Counted from the first letter of the stretch, positions 53,186 through 63,121 are shown. The stretch is 64,000 nt of DNA from Spirochaetota bacterium (GCA_023398165.1 JAEWSQ010000025.1:124001-188000); one strand, 5' to 3'. Program-made: numbers and translations. Notes: generated by a model not told the origin, from the letters alone.

Positions 53186-53632
53186 CTACGGATTGAGGGG
53201 GTTATTCTGCAGCTGTTCAAGAATTGTCTGTGCATCTTTTGAGCTGAATAAGATGATGTAGCCTTCGGTTGTCGGAAGATACAAAACGCTAGTCCTGTCG
53301 GTAAGATACAGCTTGTATTTCCCCAGCGGTCCGCGGAACCAGCCGATCTGAGCATGGGGAAGACCTATACCGTTTGTTCTTACGGTTATAGATATTTTTT
53401 CATCGTACATGTTTATTACTTTTGCATTCTGAATATCAATACTGGATAGGGGAAGTTTTGTTTTATAAACGAGTGAATTAATAGAAAGTATGCCGTTTTC
53501 CAGTGTAAGTGTACTCCTCGTAGAAGTCACAACCATAAGAACAATAAGAGCAAATACTGCTGTTACAAAAATAAGAATTGTAAAAGTTCCTATGTAGGAA
53601 CCGAAGGCAGGTCTTGTCATAGAAATTTCCAT
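53186..53632 (-). CDS. Membrane protein with bacterial PH-like domain
   Basis: This 148-residue protein has an N-terminal membrane segment (SYIGTFTILIFVTAVFALIVLMVV) and a compact beta-rich domain (LTLENGILSINSLVYKTKLPLSSIDI through TRTSVLYLPTTEGYIILFSS) typical of bacterial PH-like domains. I use the ATG at 53632 with AAAGGAG six bases upstream; an earlier Met at 53683 lies in the promoter area. It lies just upstream of the tocopherol-cyclase-like gene. Function is unknown. Confidence 0.7.
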   Translation of the reverse strand: MEISMTRPAFGSYIGTFTILIFVTAVFALIVLMVVTSTRSTLTLENGILSINSLVYKTKLPLSSIDIQNAKVINMYDEKISITVRTNGIGLPHAQIGWFRGPLGKYKLYLTDRTSVLYLPTTEGYIILFSSKDAQTILEQLQNNPLNP

Positions 53633-53736
53633 AAACAACTCCTTTACTGCTTTATTATATATCAATTTGTATAATAAAGACATGGTAAAAAAACATAAAA
53701 CATTATAAAATATACATACATAAAGCGGGGACTTAC

Positions 53737-54135
53737 ATGAGAAAAATTGCTAAAATCGGGATTGCGCTGGTTATTATTATTCTGATGCTTTTCATAACCG
53801 GGAAAATAACAGTAAGCCGGGTAGAAAAGAATCTTATATCTTTGCAGAACAGTGAGCTTAAGACTCCTAGTCTTACTATGGTAAAAGACGGGACGTATAG
53901 TGGATCCTATACATGCTTCCCTGTGTCAGTTACGGTGTCTGTTACAGTAAAGGATAATACAATAACTGATATTGCCATTATTGAACATCAAAACGGGCAG
54001 GGGAAACCTGCAGAAAAGATTACCGATACTGTCATTGAAAAGCAGAGTATTACAGTTGATGCGGTAAGCGGTGCAACATACTCAAGTATTGTTATATTAA
54101 AGGCTATTGAAAATGCCCTTGCAGGATCTCAATAA
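53737..54135 (+). CDS. FMN-binding domain protein
   Basis: This 132-residue protein has one N-terminal membrane segment (IGIALVIIILMLFITGK) and a C-terminal FMN_bind domain; the strand DGTYSGSYTCFP and the motif DAVSGATYSS (about 108-117) match. In the RnfG/NqrC group FMN is attached through phosphate to a threonine of the SGAT motif, so the Thr there is the candidate site. The domain should face outward. It is a small stand-alone relative, followed by a two-helix membrane protein, and may take part in envelope electron transfer (inference). Confidence 0.85.
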   Translation: MRKIAKIGIALVIIILMLFITGKITVSRVEKNLISLQNSELKTPSLTMVKDGTYSGSYTCFPVSVTVSVTVKDNTITDIAIIEHQNGQGKPAEKITDTVIEKQSITVDAVSGATYSSIVILKAIENALAGSQ

Positions 54136-54165
54136 ATAAAATTCATAAACTTACTAGGAGTTAGT

Positions 54166-54348
54166 ATGTACCGGAAAATTCTTTTTATCAGTATGATTGT
54201 TGCTGTCTGTGGTTTAATTTTTTTAATCATCAACCGTTTTTTGTATACCTTCCCCGATTTTGCAGTGCGTATTACAGGCATCATAATTCTTATAGATATT
54301 GTTGTCCTAAGTTTCAGTATGGCAAAATTGTATTTTAAGAAGAAGTAA
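54166..54348 (+). CDS. Small membrane protein of unknown function
   Basis: This 60-residue protein consists of two membrane segments (ILFISMIVAVCGLIFLII and ITGIIILIDIVVLSFSMA) with a short loop and a basic tail, YFKKK. AGGAG stands eight bases before the ATG. It lies 30 bases after the FMN-binding gene and two bases before lacZ, so it is probably translated in the same operon. No family recognised. Confidence 0.65.
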   Translation: MYRKILFISMIVAVCGLIFLIINRFLYTFPDFAVRITGIIILIDIVVLSFSMAKLYFKKK

Positions 54349-54349
54349 T

Positions 54350-57300
54350 ATGAACAGTTTTCCTGCCCCGGTCTGGGAAAATCCTGAGATTCAGGAAATT
54401 GCACGGCTTCCCATGCGAAGCTCTTTTTTACCGTTTTCGAGTATGGATGCGGCTGTTACCGATGCGGCTGCCGGTCCTGAGTATAGAAGTTTACTCACTA
54501 ACGATAGGGTACTTTCTCTTGACGGTCAATGGAATTTTGCCTTTTATACATCGCCGGATGTTGTTGTTGATTATACTTCGATTCCCAAAGATACTATCAC
54601 GGTTCCGCTCTCCTGGTCTCTCCAGGGTTGGGATAAGCCTCATTATACCAATGTGCAGATGCCGTTTTCAGTTCTTCCTCCTCGTGCGCCTTCTGAGAAT
54701 CCGACGGGGTATTACTATAAAGAAATTGTAATTCCGAAAGAATGGAAAGATAAAAGAATAGTGCTTCATGCAGGTTCTGCAGAAAGTGTTCTAATGGTCT
54801 ATGTTAACGGGGAATTTGCAGGCTGCGGCAAAGATACTCGTCTTAATCAGGAATTTGAGTTAAATCCCTTTTTACGAGAAGATAAAAAAAATGTGCTGTG
54901 TTTGAAAGTTATCAGGTATTCAGATGCAAGCTATATTGAAGATCAGGATCAGTGGTGGTTCGGCGGTCTTCACCGGTCAGTATACCTGTACTGCACAGAG
55001 AAAAAATATATTCAAACACTTCACGCTTTTCCATCGGCAGATATAATAACTAATGATGGTCATACACAAGGAACTATTTCATTAAAAATTTCATTTGAAG
55101 GAAACATAGAGGCCGGAAACGGTATAGGGAACTCCTCCGATGCTGAACGTGAAAAATCCTTTGACCGTTTTACGATTTCTTATGCAGTATATAAGTATAA
55201 GTTTCCTCATTCATCACATGATGCATCCTCTTTCATTCAGAACAACAAACCTCTTGCAGAGGAAACGTTTTCGTTTACCTCAAGCTACCGGGAGAACTCC
55301 TGTATTGCACAAAGAAATATCAGTATACAAAATCCGGAGCTCTGGTCTCATGAAAAACCATCATTATATATTATTGGAATCACAGTAGCGCAGGATGGAA
55401 AACATATAGAAAGTACGGCAGCAGTTACCGGTTTCCGGTCGGTAGAAGTAAAAAACAGAGAACTCTTAATTAATGGCAAGGCTGTGCTCATTAAGGGCGT
55501 AAACCGGCATGAACATGATGAAAAATTTGGAAAGACGCTTTCGACACAATCGATGGTCCGCGACATACTGCTCTTGAAACAGCATAATTTTAATGCGGTG
55601 CGGACGAGTCATTACCCGAACGATGAGAGGTGGTATGAACTGTGCGACCGCTACGGCATCTACCTTACCGATGAAGCAAATATAGAAAACCACTGTTTTT
55701 ATGATCAGCTGGCTAGAGATTCCCGGTGGTCGTATGCCTACCTTTCCCGTGTTCAGAGGATGGCACAGCGCGACTGCAATCACCCCAGTGTGATTATCTG
55801 GTCGCTCGGCAACGAAAGCGGCGACGGTGAAAATCAGGTGCTCTGCGGAGCCTGGCTGCGCCGGTTTGATTCAAGCCGTCCTGTTCACTATGAAGGCTTT
55901 GTCAGGCCGGAATGGGGTCAGGGTAATTATTCACTCGATACCCTTTCCCGCGGTAAAGGACTTACTGATATTATCAGTCCTATGTATCCGTCTATTGAAC
56001 TGATAAAAGACTATGCTGCAGAGAGGGATGATTACAGGCCCTTAATCATGTGCGAGTTTTCTCATGCCATGGGAAACTCAAACGGGAGCCTTGCCGATTA
56101 CTGGAAGGCAATTGAAAGTCATCACGGACTGCAGGGCGGCTATATTTGGGACTGGATAGATCAAGGGCTTGAAGCCTTCACAGAAAAGGGTGAAAAGTAC
56201 TGGAAGTATGGAGGCGATTTTGGCGACAAGCCGACAGACTATGATTTTTGCCTCAACGGTTTATTGTTTCCCGATCAGACATGCAAGCCCGCTATGGCCG
56301 AATGCAAACAGCTGTTTTCACCGGTTGAAATTGTTTTTAAAAATGAGTCAATATCAGCTGATAATAGAAATGCACATACACAGCTGACGTTTACGGTTAA
56401 AAACAAATTTGATTTTACAACTTTAGATAAAGTTAGTATCGAATGGTTTATAATGCATAACGGCAATGCAATAGATAAGGGACTTCTTTCACTGCCTCCT
56501 GTAAAACCCGGTGTGGAAACTTGTATAACAATAGATTCCGCATCACTTACAACGATTAATACTCTTGACGGTCTTGTGTACGTTCACTTCAATGTTCTTC
56601 TTGCAGAAGATCTCATCTGGGCAAAAAAAGGTTTTGTAATCGGACAGGCGGAACACTTAGTACAGGAAACTAAATTTCATGCAGCGGTCTGTGCAGAGGA
56701 AAATGATATTACGAATTTTATTAACAACATTAAACCCTGCCTTTTTAGAATACCGACAGAAAATGACGGACTTAAGAATTTTTTGGGTGAAACAGGCAAG
56801 GAAGAGTCTTCTTTTTATTGGAAGAATAAGGCTGTGAACCTCTGGCTCGAGATGGATCTTGAGAATATCAGGCGGATTAAAACGGACAGCACTTCCTGGG
56901 ATTTACTGTGCGGTTCCAATGCAGTATCTGTGTATAAAGATAAAAAAATCGGAACGTATTCGCTCTGTCTTATAACTGATGATATAGGAGTTAGAGCTTG
57001 TATCAGTTTTACTATTGAGCCAAGTGTAAAAAATCTTCCTAGAATCGGGATTTCTGTAAAAGTACCTTCATCATTCAGCCGTATCAGCTGGATCGGTTCG
57101 GGTCCGCAGGAATCCTACAGCGACAGAAAGACAGGTGCATTTTTAGGTTTTTACCGTCATGAGGTAAAAGATCTGTATGTTCCCTACATTGTGCCTCAGG
57201 AAAACGGAAACAGAACGGGCGTTCGTAAACTGCTTCTTGAAGGTCAAAACAAACTTTCAATTATCAGTGCAAAACCTATTGAGTTCTCTGCTCAAATGCA

Positions 57301-57490
57301 TGACACCCGATCGATGATGAAAGCCTTACACACATTTGAACTTGAAGAAACATTTGATTCAAAAGGCTGCTGGATTCTTCACCTTGACTGCCTTCAGCGC
57401 GGTGTCGGCACTGCAACCTGCGGACCGGATACTCTCGAACAGTACTGCATCAAGCCGGGAACGTATACTATGGAGCTGATTATAAGCTGA
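54350..57490 (+). CDS. lacZ: Beta-galactosidase, LacZ type
   Basis: This 1046-residue GH2 enzyme has the five-domain LacZ order: jelly roll (DRVLSLDGQWNFAFY near 45-60), Ig-like domain, TIM barrel, second Ig-like domain and the C-terminal beta-sandwich. The acid/base Glu489 is in WSLGNESGDG and the nucleophile Glu569 in MCEFSHAMGNS; GVNRHEHD and RTSHYPND are present, as is WIGSGPQESYSDR near the end. It is cytosolic. It starts two bases after the small membrane gene. Length is close to E. coli LacZ (1024). Confidence 0.93.
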   Translation: MNSFPAPVWENPEIQEIARLPMRSSFLPFSSMDAAVTDAAAGPEYRSLLTNDRVLSLDGQWNFAFYTSPDVVVDYTSIPKDTITVPLSWSLQGWDKPHYTNVQMPFSVLPPRAPSENPTGYYYKEIVIPKEWKDKRIVLHAGSAESVLMVYVNGEFAGCGKDTRLNQEFELNPFLREDKKNVLCLKVIRYSDASYIEDQDQWWFGGLHRSVYLYCTEKKYIQTLHAFPSADIITNDGHTQGTISLKISFEGNIEAGNGIGNSSDAEREKSFDRFTISYAVYKYKFPHSSHDASSFIQNNKPLAEETFSFTSSYRENSCIAQRNISIQNPELWSHEKPSLYIIGITVAQDGKHIESTAAVTGFRSVEVKNRELLINGKAVLIKGVNRHEHDEKFGKTLSTQSMVRDILLLKQHNFNAVRTSHYPNDERWYELCDRYGIYLTDEANIENHCFYDQLARDSRWSYAYLSRVQRMAQRDCNHPSVIIWSLGNESGDGENQVLCGAWLRRFDSSRPVHYEGFVRPEWGQGNYSLDTLSRGKGLTDIISPMYPSIELIKDYAAERDDYRPLIMCEFSHAMGNSNGSLADYWKAIESHHGLQGGYIWDWIDQGLEAFTEKGEKYWKYGGDFGDKPTDYDFCLNGLLFPDQTCKPAMAECKQLFSPVEIVFKNESISADNRNAHTQLTFTVKNKFDFTTLDKVSIEWFIMHNGNAIDKGLLSLPPVKPGVETCITIDSASLTTINTLDGLVYVHFNVLLAEDLIWAKKGFVIGQAEHLVQETKFHAAVCAEENDITNFINNIKPCLFRIPTENDGLKNFLGETGKEESSFYWKNKAVNLWLEMDLENIRRIKTDSTSWDLLCGSNAVSVYKDKKIGTYSLCLITDDIGVRACISFTIEPSVKNLPRIGISVKVPSSFSRISWIGSGPQESYSDRKTGAFLGFYRHEVKDLYVPYIVPQENGNRTGVRKLLLEGQNKLSIISAKPIEFSAQMHDTRSMMKALHTFELEETFDSKGCWILHLDCLQRGVGTATCGPDTLEQYCIKPGTYTMELIIS

Positions 57491-57555
57491 GTTATTTTTC
57501 AAAAACTAAACATAGATGAGATTTTAACTTTGACATATTCATCTGATAAAAAATC

Positions 57556-57584
57556 TTGACATAAATAATTCTATACTTCATAAT
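57556..57584 (+). promoter_or_regulatory. Promoter of the TonB-dependent receptor gene
   Basis: TTGACA (57556-57561) and CATAAT (57579-57584) are 17 bases apart. The leader to the ATG is about 185 bases, AT-rich, with no clear hairpin or known riboswitch pattern. Confidence 0.5.
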
Positions 57585-57777
57585 TAAATACGTGAACGGA
57601 GTTTTGTGAGAGTTGCTCTGGTAATGTAAGAGAAAGTGTTTTTCATCTTTAATCTATACAGATAATTCCAGCCTTATGTATTACTATTTCTTATTATTAA
57701 AAGAATGCAGGATAACTCTTTCAAGAATTCTATAGAAGATGTTTCCTAAAAATATTTAAAAACTCTTGGAGAGTGTT

Positions 57778-60300
57778 ATGCCTTTAAAAAAAGCCTTTAT
57801 CTGTTGTTTAATCTTCTGTATAGCTTATTTACAAGCTCTCGAAATCCCTCTCCTCGTCAAAGATGGCGACCTGAATATTCCGCTCGAGGGAGTACATGTT
57901 TCTGTGTCGGGTATTTTACCTTCCTCTGTTCTTACAGACGCAGACGGCCGTGTTAAGCTTATTATACCCGAAGATGCTTCTTATCCGCTCTCAATTATCT
58001 GTACAACTCCCGGCTATGCTGATACAGAAATTACGCTAAAAACGTCTTCTATTTCGTACAACCAAGAAAATCCTCTTGTAATAACCATGGTCTTAGATAC
58101 CGTGCTCGAAGGTGAGGAGCTTGTGGTGCAGGTGGAAAGAAAAGGCAAGACCGACGAGAAAAGCGGGGTGTCGATTGTAAGAACCAGCGAAGAACTAAAA
58201 ACAACAGCCCAAATCGGTTTTGTAGAAGATGTAATGAGTTCTGTTTCTCTTCTCCCCGGAGTCGGCTTCAAAATGGGCATGAACATGGAGCCTTCGATCC
58301 GGGGAGGCTACCCTGCAGAAATGGGTGTTGCCTTTGACGGGGTGTATTTATTGGAACCCTTTTACTGGGACGGTATGGTATCAATCCTGAGTCCTTACAT
58401 GGTAGACACGGTAAAACTTTCAACTGGAATATTTTCTGCAAGGTACGGACAGGGTACATCGGGCTTACTCGAGACTTCAAGCGTGAACATCGGAGATGTA
58501 AGAAAGCTTACATTCAATGTATCAAGTATTTCTGCTGATATTGCCGCTGAGCTTCCGCTTGGGGAAAAGAATGATTTGTTTTTATATGCACACCTGACCG
58601 ACTTAACCATGGTAAAGTGGGCTATGATGGGAGTTATTGCACTGTATGATTTATCAGAGCCTGAGGAAGATTTTTTCTATAGTATCAGGGATGTGTTATT
58701 TCCTGCAATAAAGCAAATGCCCCATATATATTCAGTGTACGGAAAATGGAATTATAATCCTGTTCCTGAATTTTCATTAACAACAAATCTTTTATTTGCC
58801 TATGATGGAATGCAGGTAAAACTCACTCAGGGCGGCGGTGACAGTATTGTATATTATGAGGAATTGAAAAATTTTGATGAATATCGGCTTTACCCTCCTT
58901 ATAGTAGCATAACACAATTTATGTATGATGATTATCAAGGTTTGGCAGGAACCCATTTTGATTGGATGATTTCAAATACTTTATTACTTCACGGGCAGTT
59001 GTCGTACACAATTCATGCTTTGGTTAAAAACAACCATCAGTATGATTTTTTGCTACGCCATGAAGGGTACTTTCCAGTGTATGATGAGAATGGAAATCCT
59101 TCGTATGATGAAGATGGCAAACCGATTTTAGAATATGTCCTAAGATTCACAAATGAAGATTCTTTTACGAAGAAAAAAACTATAAAGCAGCAGATGGAGG
59201 GAAGATTCTTAAGTGAACTACAAATGTCTGACAACAGTATTCTAAATTTTGGTATAGAAGAAGTTCTTAAAACCCGCATAAACGAGACTGATATTCACAA
59301 ACAGATAGTATATTCTCAAGTAATTGATGACACAAATATCCCTATTCAAGGGCCTGAAATAAAGGATTTTACATCAGTTCCTGAAAACAACATCCTTAAT
59401 TCCTGCGCCTTTGCTCTTTGGAATTTCGGTACGGATACCTCAGTTCTACAGGGAGAAGCAGGTCTTAGGGCAGAGCATTATTACTTGTGGAATAAGGAAG
59501 CAGGTTTTGATTTATATAACTATCCTGTGGTAAATCCGAGGGCAAATATAATTTATACGCCGTTTCGTAATACCGGTGTTTTCGATGTTGTCTCCTTTAG
59601 TGCAGGAAGCGGACTATATTCATCATTGTCACGAGAAGCATCAGAAATACAAAAGAGTACGGTATCTGATACGTTTATACTAACTCCGGATACAGCCTGG
59701 ACTTCTGTAATCGGAACTGCTGCTGATTTCCAAAACGGAATCCATATAACGCTTGAGGGTTACTATAAGCATTATCTAGCTCGAACCTATATCTATGCCG
59801 ATGAACGGGATGTACAGAATATTCAGTATTATGCGCTTAATAACGGAAAGGGATTCGCAACAGGTGCAGACATAATGATCGAAAAAAGCCTTAACGGCTG
59901 GCTTGACGGCTATATTAGTTATTCATTTTTACATGCACGGTTTTACAATCCTGCAGTTTCTCAATACGATAGTCAGACAACAACGACAGGAGATCCGCTG
60001 GGCATCTGGTATTATCCTCTGTATCATCGTTTTCATACCGTCAATACGGTTCTCAATTTCAGGCTCCCTAAAGACTGCACGTTTACCCTGAGCGGTTCGT
60101 TTGCAACGGGAAATCCGAGAAAGCAGTATATAGACAAGATCGAAGAATACCTTGCAGGTACTTATTATGATCCCGGCTTGAATGAGTATTTGTTTCTGGT
60201 GTTGTACAGCGATACTTTACGAAATCTTCCTGATTGGACTGTTGATATTCGATTCAGTAAAAAAGGTACATTTAAAAATCCTAAGCATACCTGGGAATAG
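57778..60300 (+). CDS. TonB-dependent receptor, interrupted by an in-frame TAG before its last strands
   Basis: This outer-membrane beta-barrel protein has a signal peptide (PLKKAFICCLIFCIAYLQA), an N-terminal carboxypeptidase-regulatory-like domain (LEGVHVSVSG to SIICTTPGYADTEITL), a plug (VEDVMSSVSLLPGVGFKMG, PSIRGGYPAEMGVAFDGVY, FSARYGQGTSGLLE) and a barrel with alternating aromatic strands. The frame stops at TAG 60298-60300 after HTWE (840 residues), but the same frame stays open for 57 further residues ending in a terminal Phe, as complete barrels do. The ATG at 57778, with GGAG upstream, is preferred over TTG at 57766. It may be a recent pseudogene, a sequencing error or a read-through case. 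Substrate unknown. Confidence 0.8.
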   Translation: MPLKKAFICCLIFCIAYLQALEIPLLVKDGDLNIPLEGVHVSVSGILPSSVLTDADGRVKLIIPEDASYPLSIICTTPGYADTEITLKTSSISYNQENPLVITMVLDTVLEGEELVVQVERKGKTDEKSGVSIVRTSEELKTTAQIGFVEDVMSSVSLLPGVGFKMGMNMEPSIRGGYPAEMGVAFDGVYLLEPFYWDGMVSILSPYMVDTVKLSTGIFSARYGQGTSGLLETSSVNIGDVRKLTFNVSSISADIAAELPLGEKNDLFLYAHLTDLTMVKWAMMGVIALYDLSEPEEDFFYSIRDVLFPAIKQMPHIYSVYGKWNYNPVPEFSLTTNLLFAYDGMQVKLTQGGGDSIVYYEELKNFDEYRLYPPYSSITQFMYDDYQGLAGTHFDWMISNTLLLHGQLSYTIHALVKNNHQYDFLLRHEGYFPVYDENGNPSYDEDGKPILEYVLRFTNEDSFTKKKTIKQQMEGRFLSELQMSDNSILNFGIEEVLKTRINETDIHKQIVYSQVIDDTNIPIQGPEIKDFTSVPENNILNSCAFALWNFGTDTSVLQGEAGLRAEHYYLWNKEAGFDLYNYPVVNPRANIIYTPFRNTGVFDVVSFSAGSGLYSSLSREASEIQKSTVSDTFILTPDTAWTSVIGTAADFQNGIHITLEGYYKHYLARTYIYADERDVQNIQYYALNNGKGFATGADIMIEKSLNGWLDGYISYSFLHARFYNPAVSQYDSQTTTTGDPLGIWYYPLYHRFHTVNTVLNFRLPKDCTFTLSGSFATGNPRKQYIDKIEEYLAGTYYDPGLNEYLFLVLYSDTLRNLPDWTVDIRFSKKGTFKNPKHTWE

Positions 60301-60474
60301 TACATCGGTATTGAAAACCTTCTGGGCTTACCATATGCATTTTACAAGGTAGAAAATATGAAAAAGGTAGACGGTTTTTTTGAATCAACAGGATGGACAA
60401 TAGGAGAAGGATCGTATACCATTGATATGAGTTTTGTTCCGCTCCCTTCATTCGGCTTGAAAATGATGTTCTGA
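60301..60474 (+). pseudogene. Detached C-terminal part of the TonB-dependent receptor
   Basis: In phase with the receptor, 57 codons continue after the TAG: YIGIENLLGLPYAFYKV, then GSYTIDMSFVPLPSFGLK and the end KMMF followed by TGA (60472-60474). The strand pattern and final phenylalanine match the insertion signal of outer-membrane barrels. No start codon with a ribosome site precedes it, so it is not an independent gene. Confidence 0.75.
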
Positions 60475-60504
60475 GTAATAAACAAATACACTGTGGTATA
60501 CAGC

Positions 60505-60547
60505 TTAAAAAAAATAACAGGTACACAAATTGTACCTGTTATTTTTT
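60505..60547. terminator. Bidirectional terminator between the receptor and BspA-like genes
   Basis: A perfect stem of about 15 pairs, including AATAACAGGTACA with TGTACCTGTTATT, encloses CAAAT and is flanked by A and T runs on either side. It serves both convergent genes. Confidence 0.85.
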
Positions 60548-60553
60548 AGAAAT

Positions 60554-62938
60554 TTAGTATCCAATAATTCGGGACGAATAATTAGACCAGTTTGATGCTG
60601 CTTTGTAGGAAGCGACACTGGCAGAAGGAACAGAGATACTTATACTATTGTTCGGGAAAATAGTATACCCTGCTGCCGGAGGGGTTGACGCCTCGACTGT
60701 AATAGATGAGGCAGATGAACAACCTGTGAATGCATAATTCCCGATAGAGGTAACTGAGGAAGGCACAGTGATCGAAGTAAGTTTTGCCTCCCGAAAAGCA
60801 AACGTTTCTATCGTAGAGACGGAGGAAGGAATGGTAACTAATGCCGGCTTTGCATCTTCAAATGCGTAGGCCGCTATAGTTGTTACTGTCGAAGGTATAG
60901 TATAACTTGTACCGGTCTTTCCAGCAGGATAACAGATAAGCGAAGTAGAATCATTATTGAACAATATTCCAGAAGAGGCGCTGTACTTAGTATTGCCTGT
61001 TGTTACCGTTATTGATGTCAGAAGTGTACAATCCTGAAAGGCTCCGCCGCTAATTGCTGTGACTGATGCTGGAATGGTTATAGTTATTACACTGCATTCA
61101 CCGAAAACTCCTAAACCAATTGATGTAAGAGAATTGGGCAGTGTAATGTTTGTAATACCGGTACAGCCGTAGAAAGCATAGTTTCCTAGTGTTAAAAGGC
61201 TCGTCGGAAGATTAATTCCTGTGAGAAGAGGGCATCCTGAGATACTATAGGCACCAATTTCAGATACACCCGAAATAATAGTAAGATTCCCGCTCTTTCC
61301 CTGCGGACACTTTATGAGCTTTGTTTTTGCTTTGTTGTACAAAACTCCATTATCAGATGAGTACACCGTATTTGCCGGGTCAACCGTTATAGATGCAAGA
61401 TTATTACAATACGTAATAAAATTTTCATGAAGTGTTGTAATAGATGCGGGTAAAGCTACGGCAGTTAATAAATCGGATTCGTAGAAGGCATTATTGCCGA
61501 TGGAGGTAATACCGTTTTCCAGAGTAACTGAGGAAAGATCTAAACACCATGCAAAGGCCTGAGATTCTATACTTGCAGCTGAACCGGGAATAATAATTGA
61601 CGTCAATTTTTCACAACTTTGAAAGGTATATTGGTTTATTTTTTTTATAGAATGTCCAAGATCAGCTGATATTAGCTTTTTACAGCCATAAAATGCACCT
61701 TGACCAAGACTTGTAACTGTGTCAGGTATTACTGCTGAAGTAATTGTGAGGTTGTCTCTAAATGCATCATCAGCAATACCTGTAACAGTGTTTCCATCAA
61801 TAGATGAAGGAATTACTAATGCTGGTGTTTCATTCCAGTTTGCTGCAAATCCGGTTATTACAGCATTAGTTCCTGATACAGTATAGCTGAACCATGGTTT
61901 CCATACCGCGTAAAGAGTTATGTCGGTACTTGTTGCAGTTATTTGGGCCATATCAGTATATTGTGCTGTAGAAGCTGATGCCGATGCTGCCCATCCTGAA
62001 AAACTTGCGCTGGGGTGCGTAAAAGTGTTTTTACGTAAGGTTACCGGAATGTTCTCATAGGCAGCGAGTGATGTCATGGTTCCTGTACCGCCGTTTGCAT
62101 TAAAGGTTATTGTTCGGGTTACTACCCAATGTGCATACAGTGTTGTTGAAAGAGAAGGCATAGTATACTGGGTTCCTGCAGTATATAACGTTCCAGACCC
62201 GTCCTTTTTTGTGTTCCATCCGTAAAAACTGTACCCTGTTTTTACGAGGCTGCCTGTATTTCCCGGAAGACTTACGATGCTTCCTCCGGTGTATTGTGCA
62301 GCAGAGGGAACAGAACCGCCGGTGGCATCGTTTCCGTCATAGGTAAGAGTAAAATATTCTATGGTAGTCCAGTGTGCGTAGAGTGTGGCTGCGCTTGAGG
62401 GCATGATAAACTCAGTTTCTACTTCATACAGCGTTCCAGAACCGTCTTTTTTTGTATTCCATCCTGCAAAAGTACAGTTTGTTTTTGTTAGAGAACCGGT
62501 ATTTGACGGAAGTTTTATCTTACTTCCGCTGGTGTACTTTCCTGCAGCGGGTGTTGTACCGGTTACTGCTTCATTGCCGTCAAACGTGAGTTCATAATAC
62601 ACCGGAGTCCATTGTGCGTATAAAAGCACGTTCTCGCTAGGCATTGCAAATATTTCACCGGGTTTGTACGGGGTGCCTGATCCATCTTTTTTTGTGTTCC
62701 AAACAGTAAAACTATAGTCAGGAATGGACAGGGAGCCTGTATTGTCCAGTACCGTAACGCTTCCGGCTGTTTTATATAAACCGCTGTCTATAGGTACTGT
62801 ACCGCTCACTGCGCCGTTTGCATCGTATGTGACGGAAAAAGAAGGTAATTCATCTGCCGGATTCGGGCAGGAAACTAATGAAATGCTCATAAGTCCAATG
62901 AAAGCAAGCATTCCAAGCCGTAAAATGTATTTTTTCAT
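60554..62938 (-). CDS. BspA-like surface lipoprotein with InlB B-repeats and leucine-rich repeats
   Basis: This 794-residue protein has a type II signal peptide, MKKYILRLGMLAFIGLMSISLVSC, with Cys24 for lipidation. Four Listeria-Bacteroides (InlB B-type) repeats follow, about residues 34-350; the first three share F-WNTKKDGSGT-Y and end LYA-W, the fourth (ITFNANGGTGTM) is diverged. From about 355 to 785 run BspA-type leucine-rich repeats (ITSIGNNAFYESD, LTSIGLGVFGEC, VTSIGNYAFTGCSS). BspA-like proteins of oral and gut bacteria bind host matrix or other cells. Surface exposure is inferred. The gene is monocistronic and convergent with the receptor gene. Confidence 0.88.
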   Translation of the reverse strand: MKKYILRLGMLAFIGLMSISLVSCPNPADELPSFSVTYDANGAVSGTVPIDSGLYKTAGSVTVLDNTGSLSIPDYSFTVWNTKKDGSGTPYKPGEIFAMPSENVLLYAQWTPVYYELTFDGNEAVTGTTPAAGKYTSGSKIKLPSNTGSLTKTNCTFAGWNTKKDGSGTLYEVETEFIMPSSAATLYAHWTTIEYFTLTYDGNDATGGSVPSAAQYTGGSIVSLPGNTGSLVKTGYSFYGWNTKKDGSGTLYTAGTQYTMPSLSTTLYAHWVVTRTITFNANGGTGTMTSLAAYENIPVTLRKNTFTHPSASFSGWAASASASTAQYTDMAQITATSTDITLYAVWKPWFSYTVSGTNAVITGFAANWNETPALVIPSSIDGNTVTGIADDAFRDNLTITSAVIPDTVTSLGQGAFYGCKKLISADLGHSIKKINQYTFQSCEKLTSIIIPGSAASIESQAFAWCLDLSSVTLENGITSIGNNAFYESDLLTAVALPASITTLHENFITYCNNLASITVDPANTVYSSDNGVLYNKAKTKLIKCPQGKSGNLTIISGVSEIGAYSISGCPLLTGINLPTSLLTLGNYAFYGCTGITNITLPNSLTSIGLGVFGECSVITITIPASVTAISGGAFQDCTLLTSITVTTGNTKYSASSGILFNNDSTSLICYPAGKTGTSYTIPSTVTTIAAYAFEDAKPALVTIPSSVSTIETFAFREAKLTSITVPSSVTSIGNYAFTGCSSASSITVEASTPPAAGYTIFPNNSISISVPSASVASYKAASNWSNYSSRIIGY

Positions 62939-63121
62939 GTATAAACCCCTTTAATGATTGGTGTATTAATTAAGTTATACTATATAAATGTTTAATAGTA
63001 AATAAAAATAAACTAAAAAGAGTGTTAAAATATAGATATTAAAAAAAAATTATAATTCCGTGATTATTTTGGACAGATTTGAGTAAATTGTGTTCAAGAT
63101 TTATACGACTTGTAATCGATT

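Noticed and set aside
57585..57777. Riboswitch in the long leader of the receptor gene (for example cobalamin type)
   Set aside because: The leader is AT-rich and I see no conserved riboswitch core or stable long-range stems.
62160..62720. CRISPR-like regular repeats
   Set aside because: The spacing of about 240 bases and the open frame show that they are coding repeats of the BspA-like protein.
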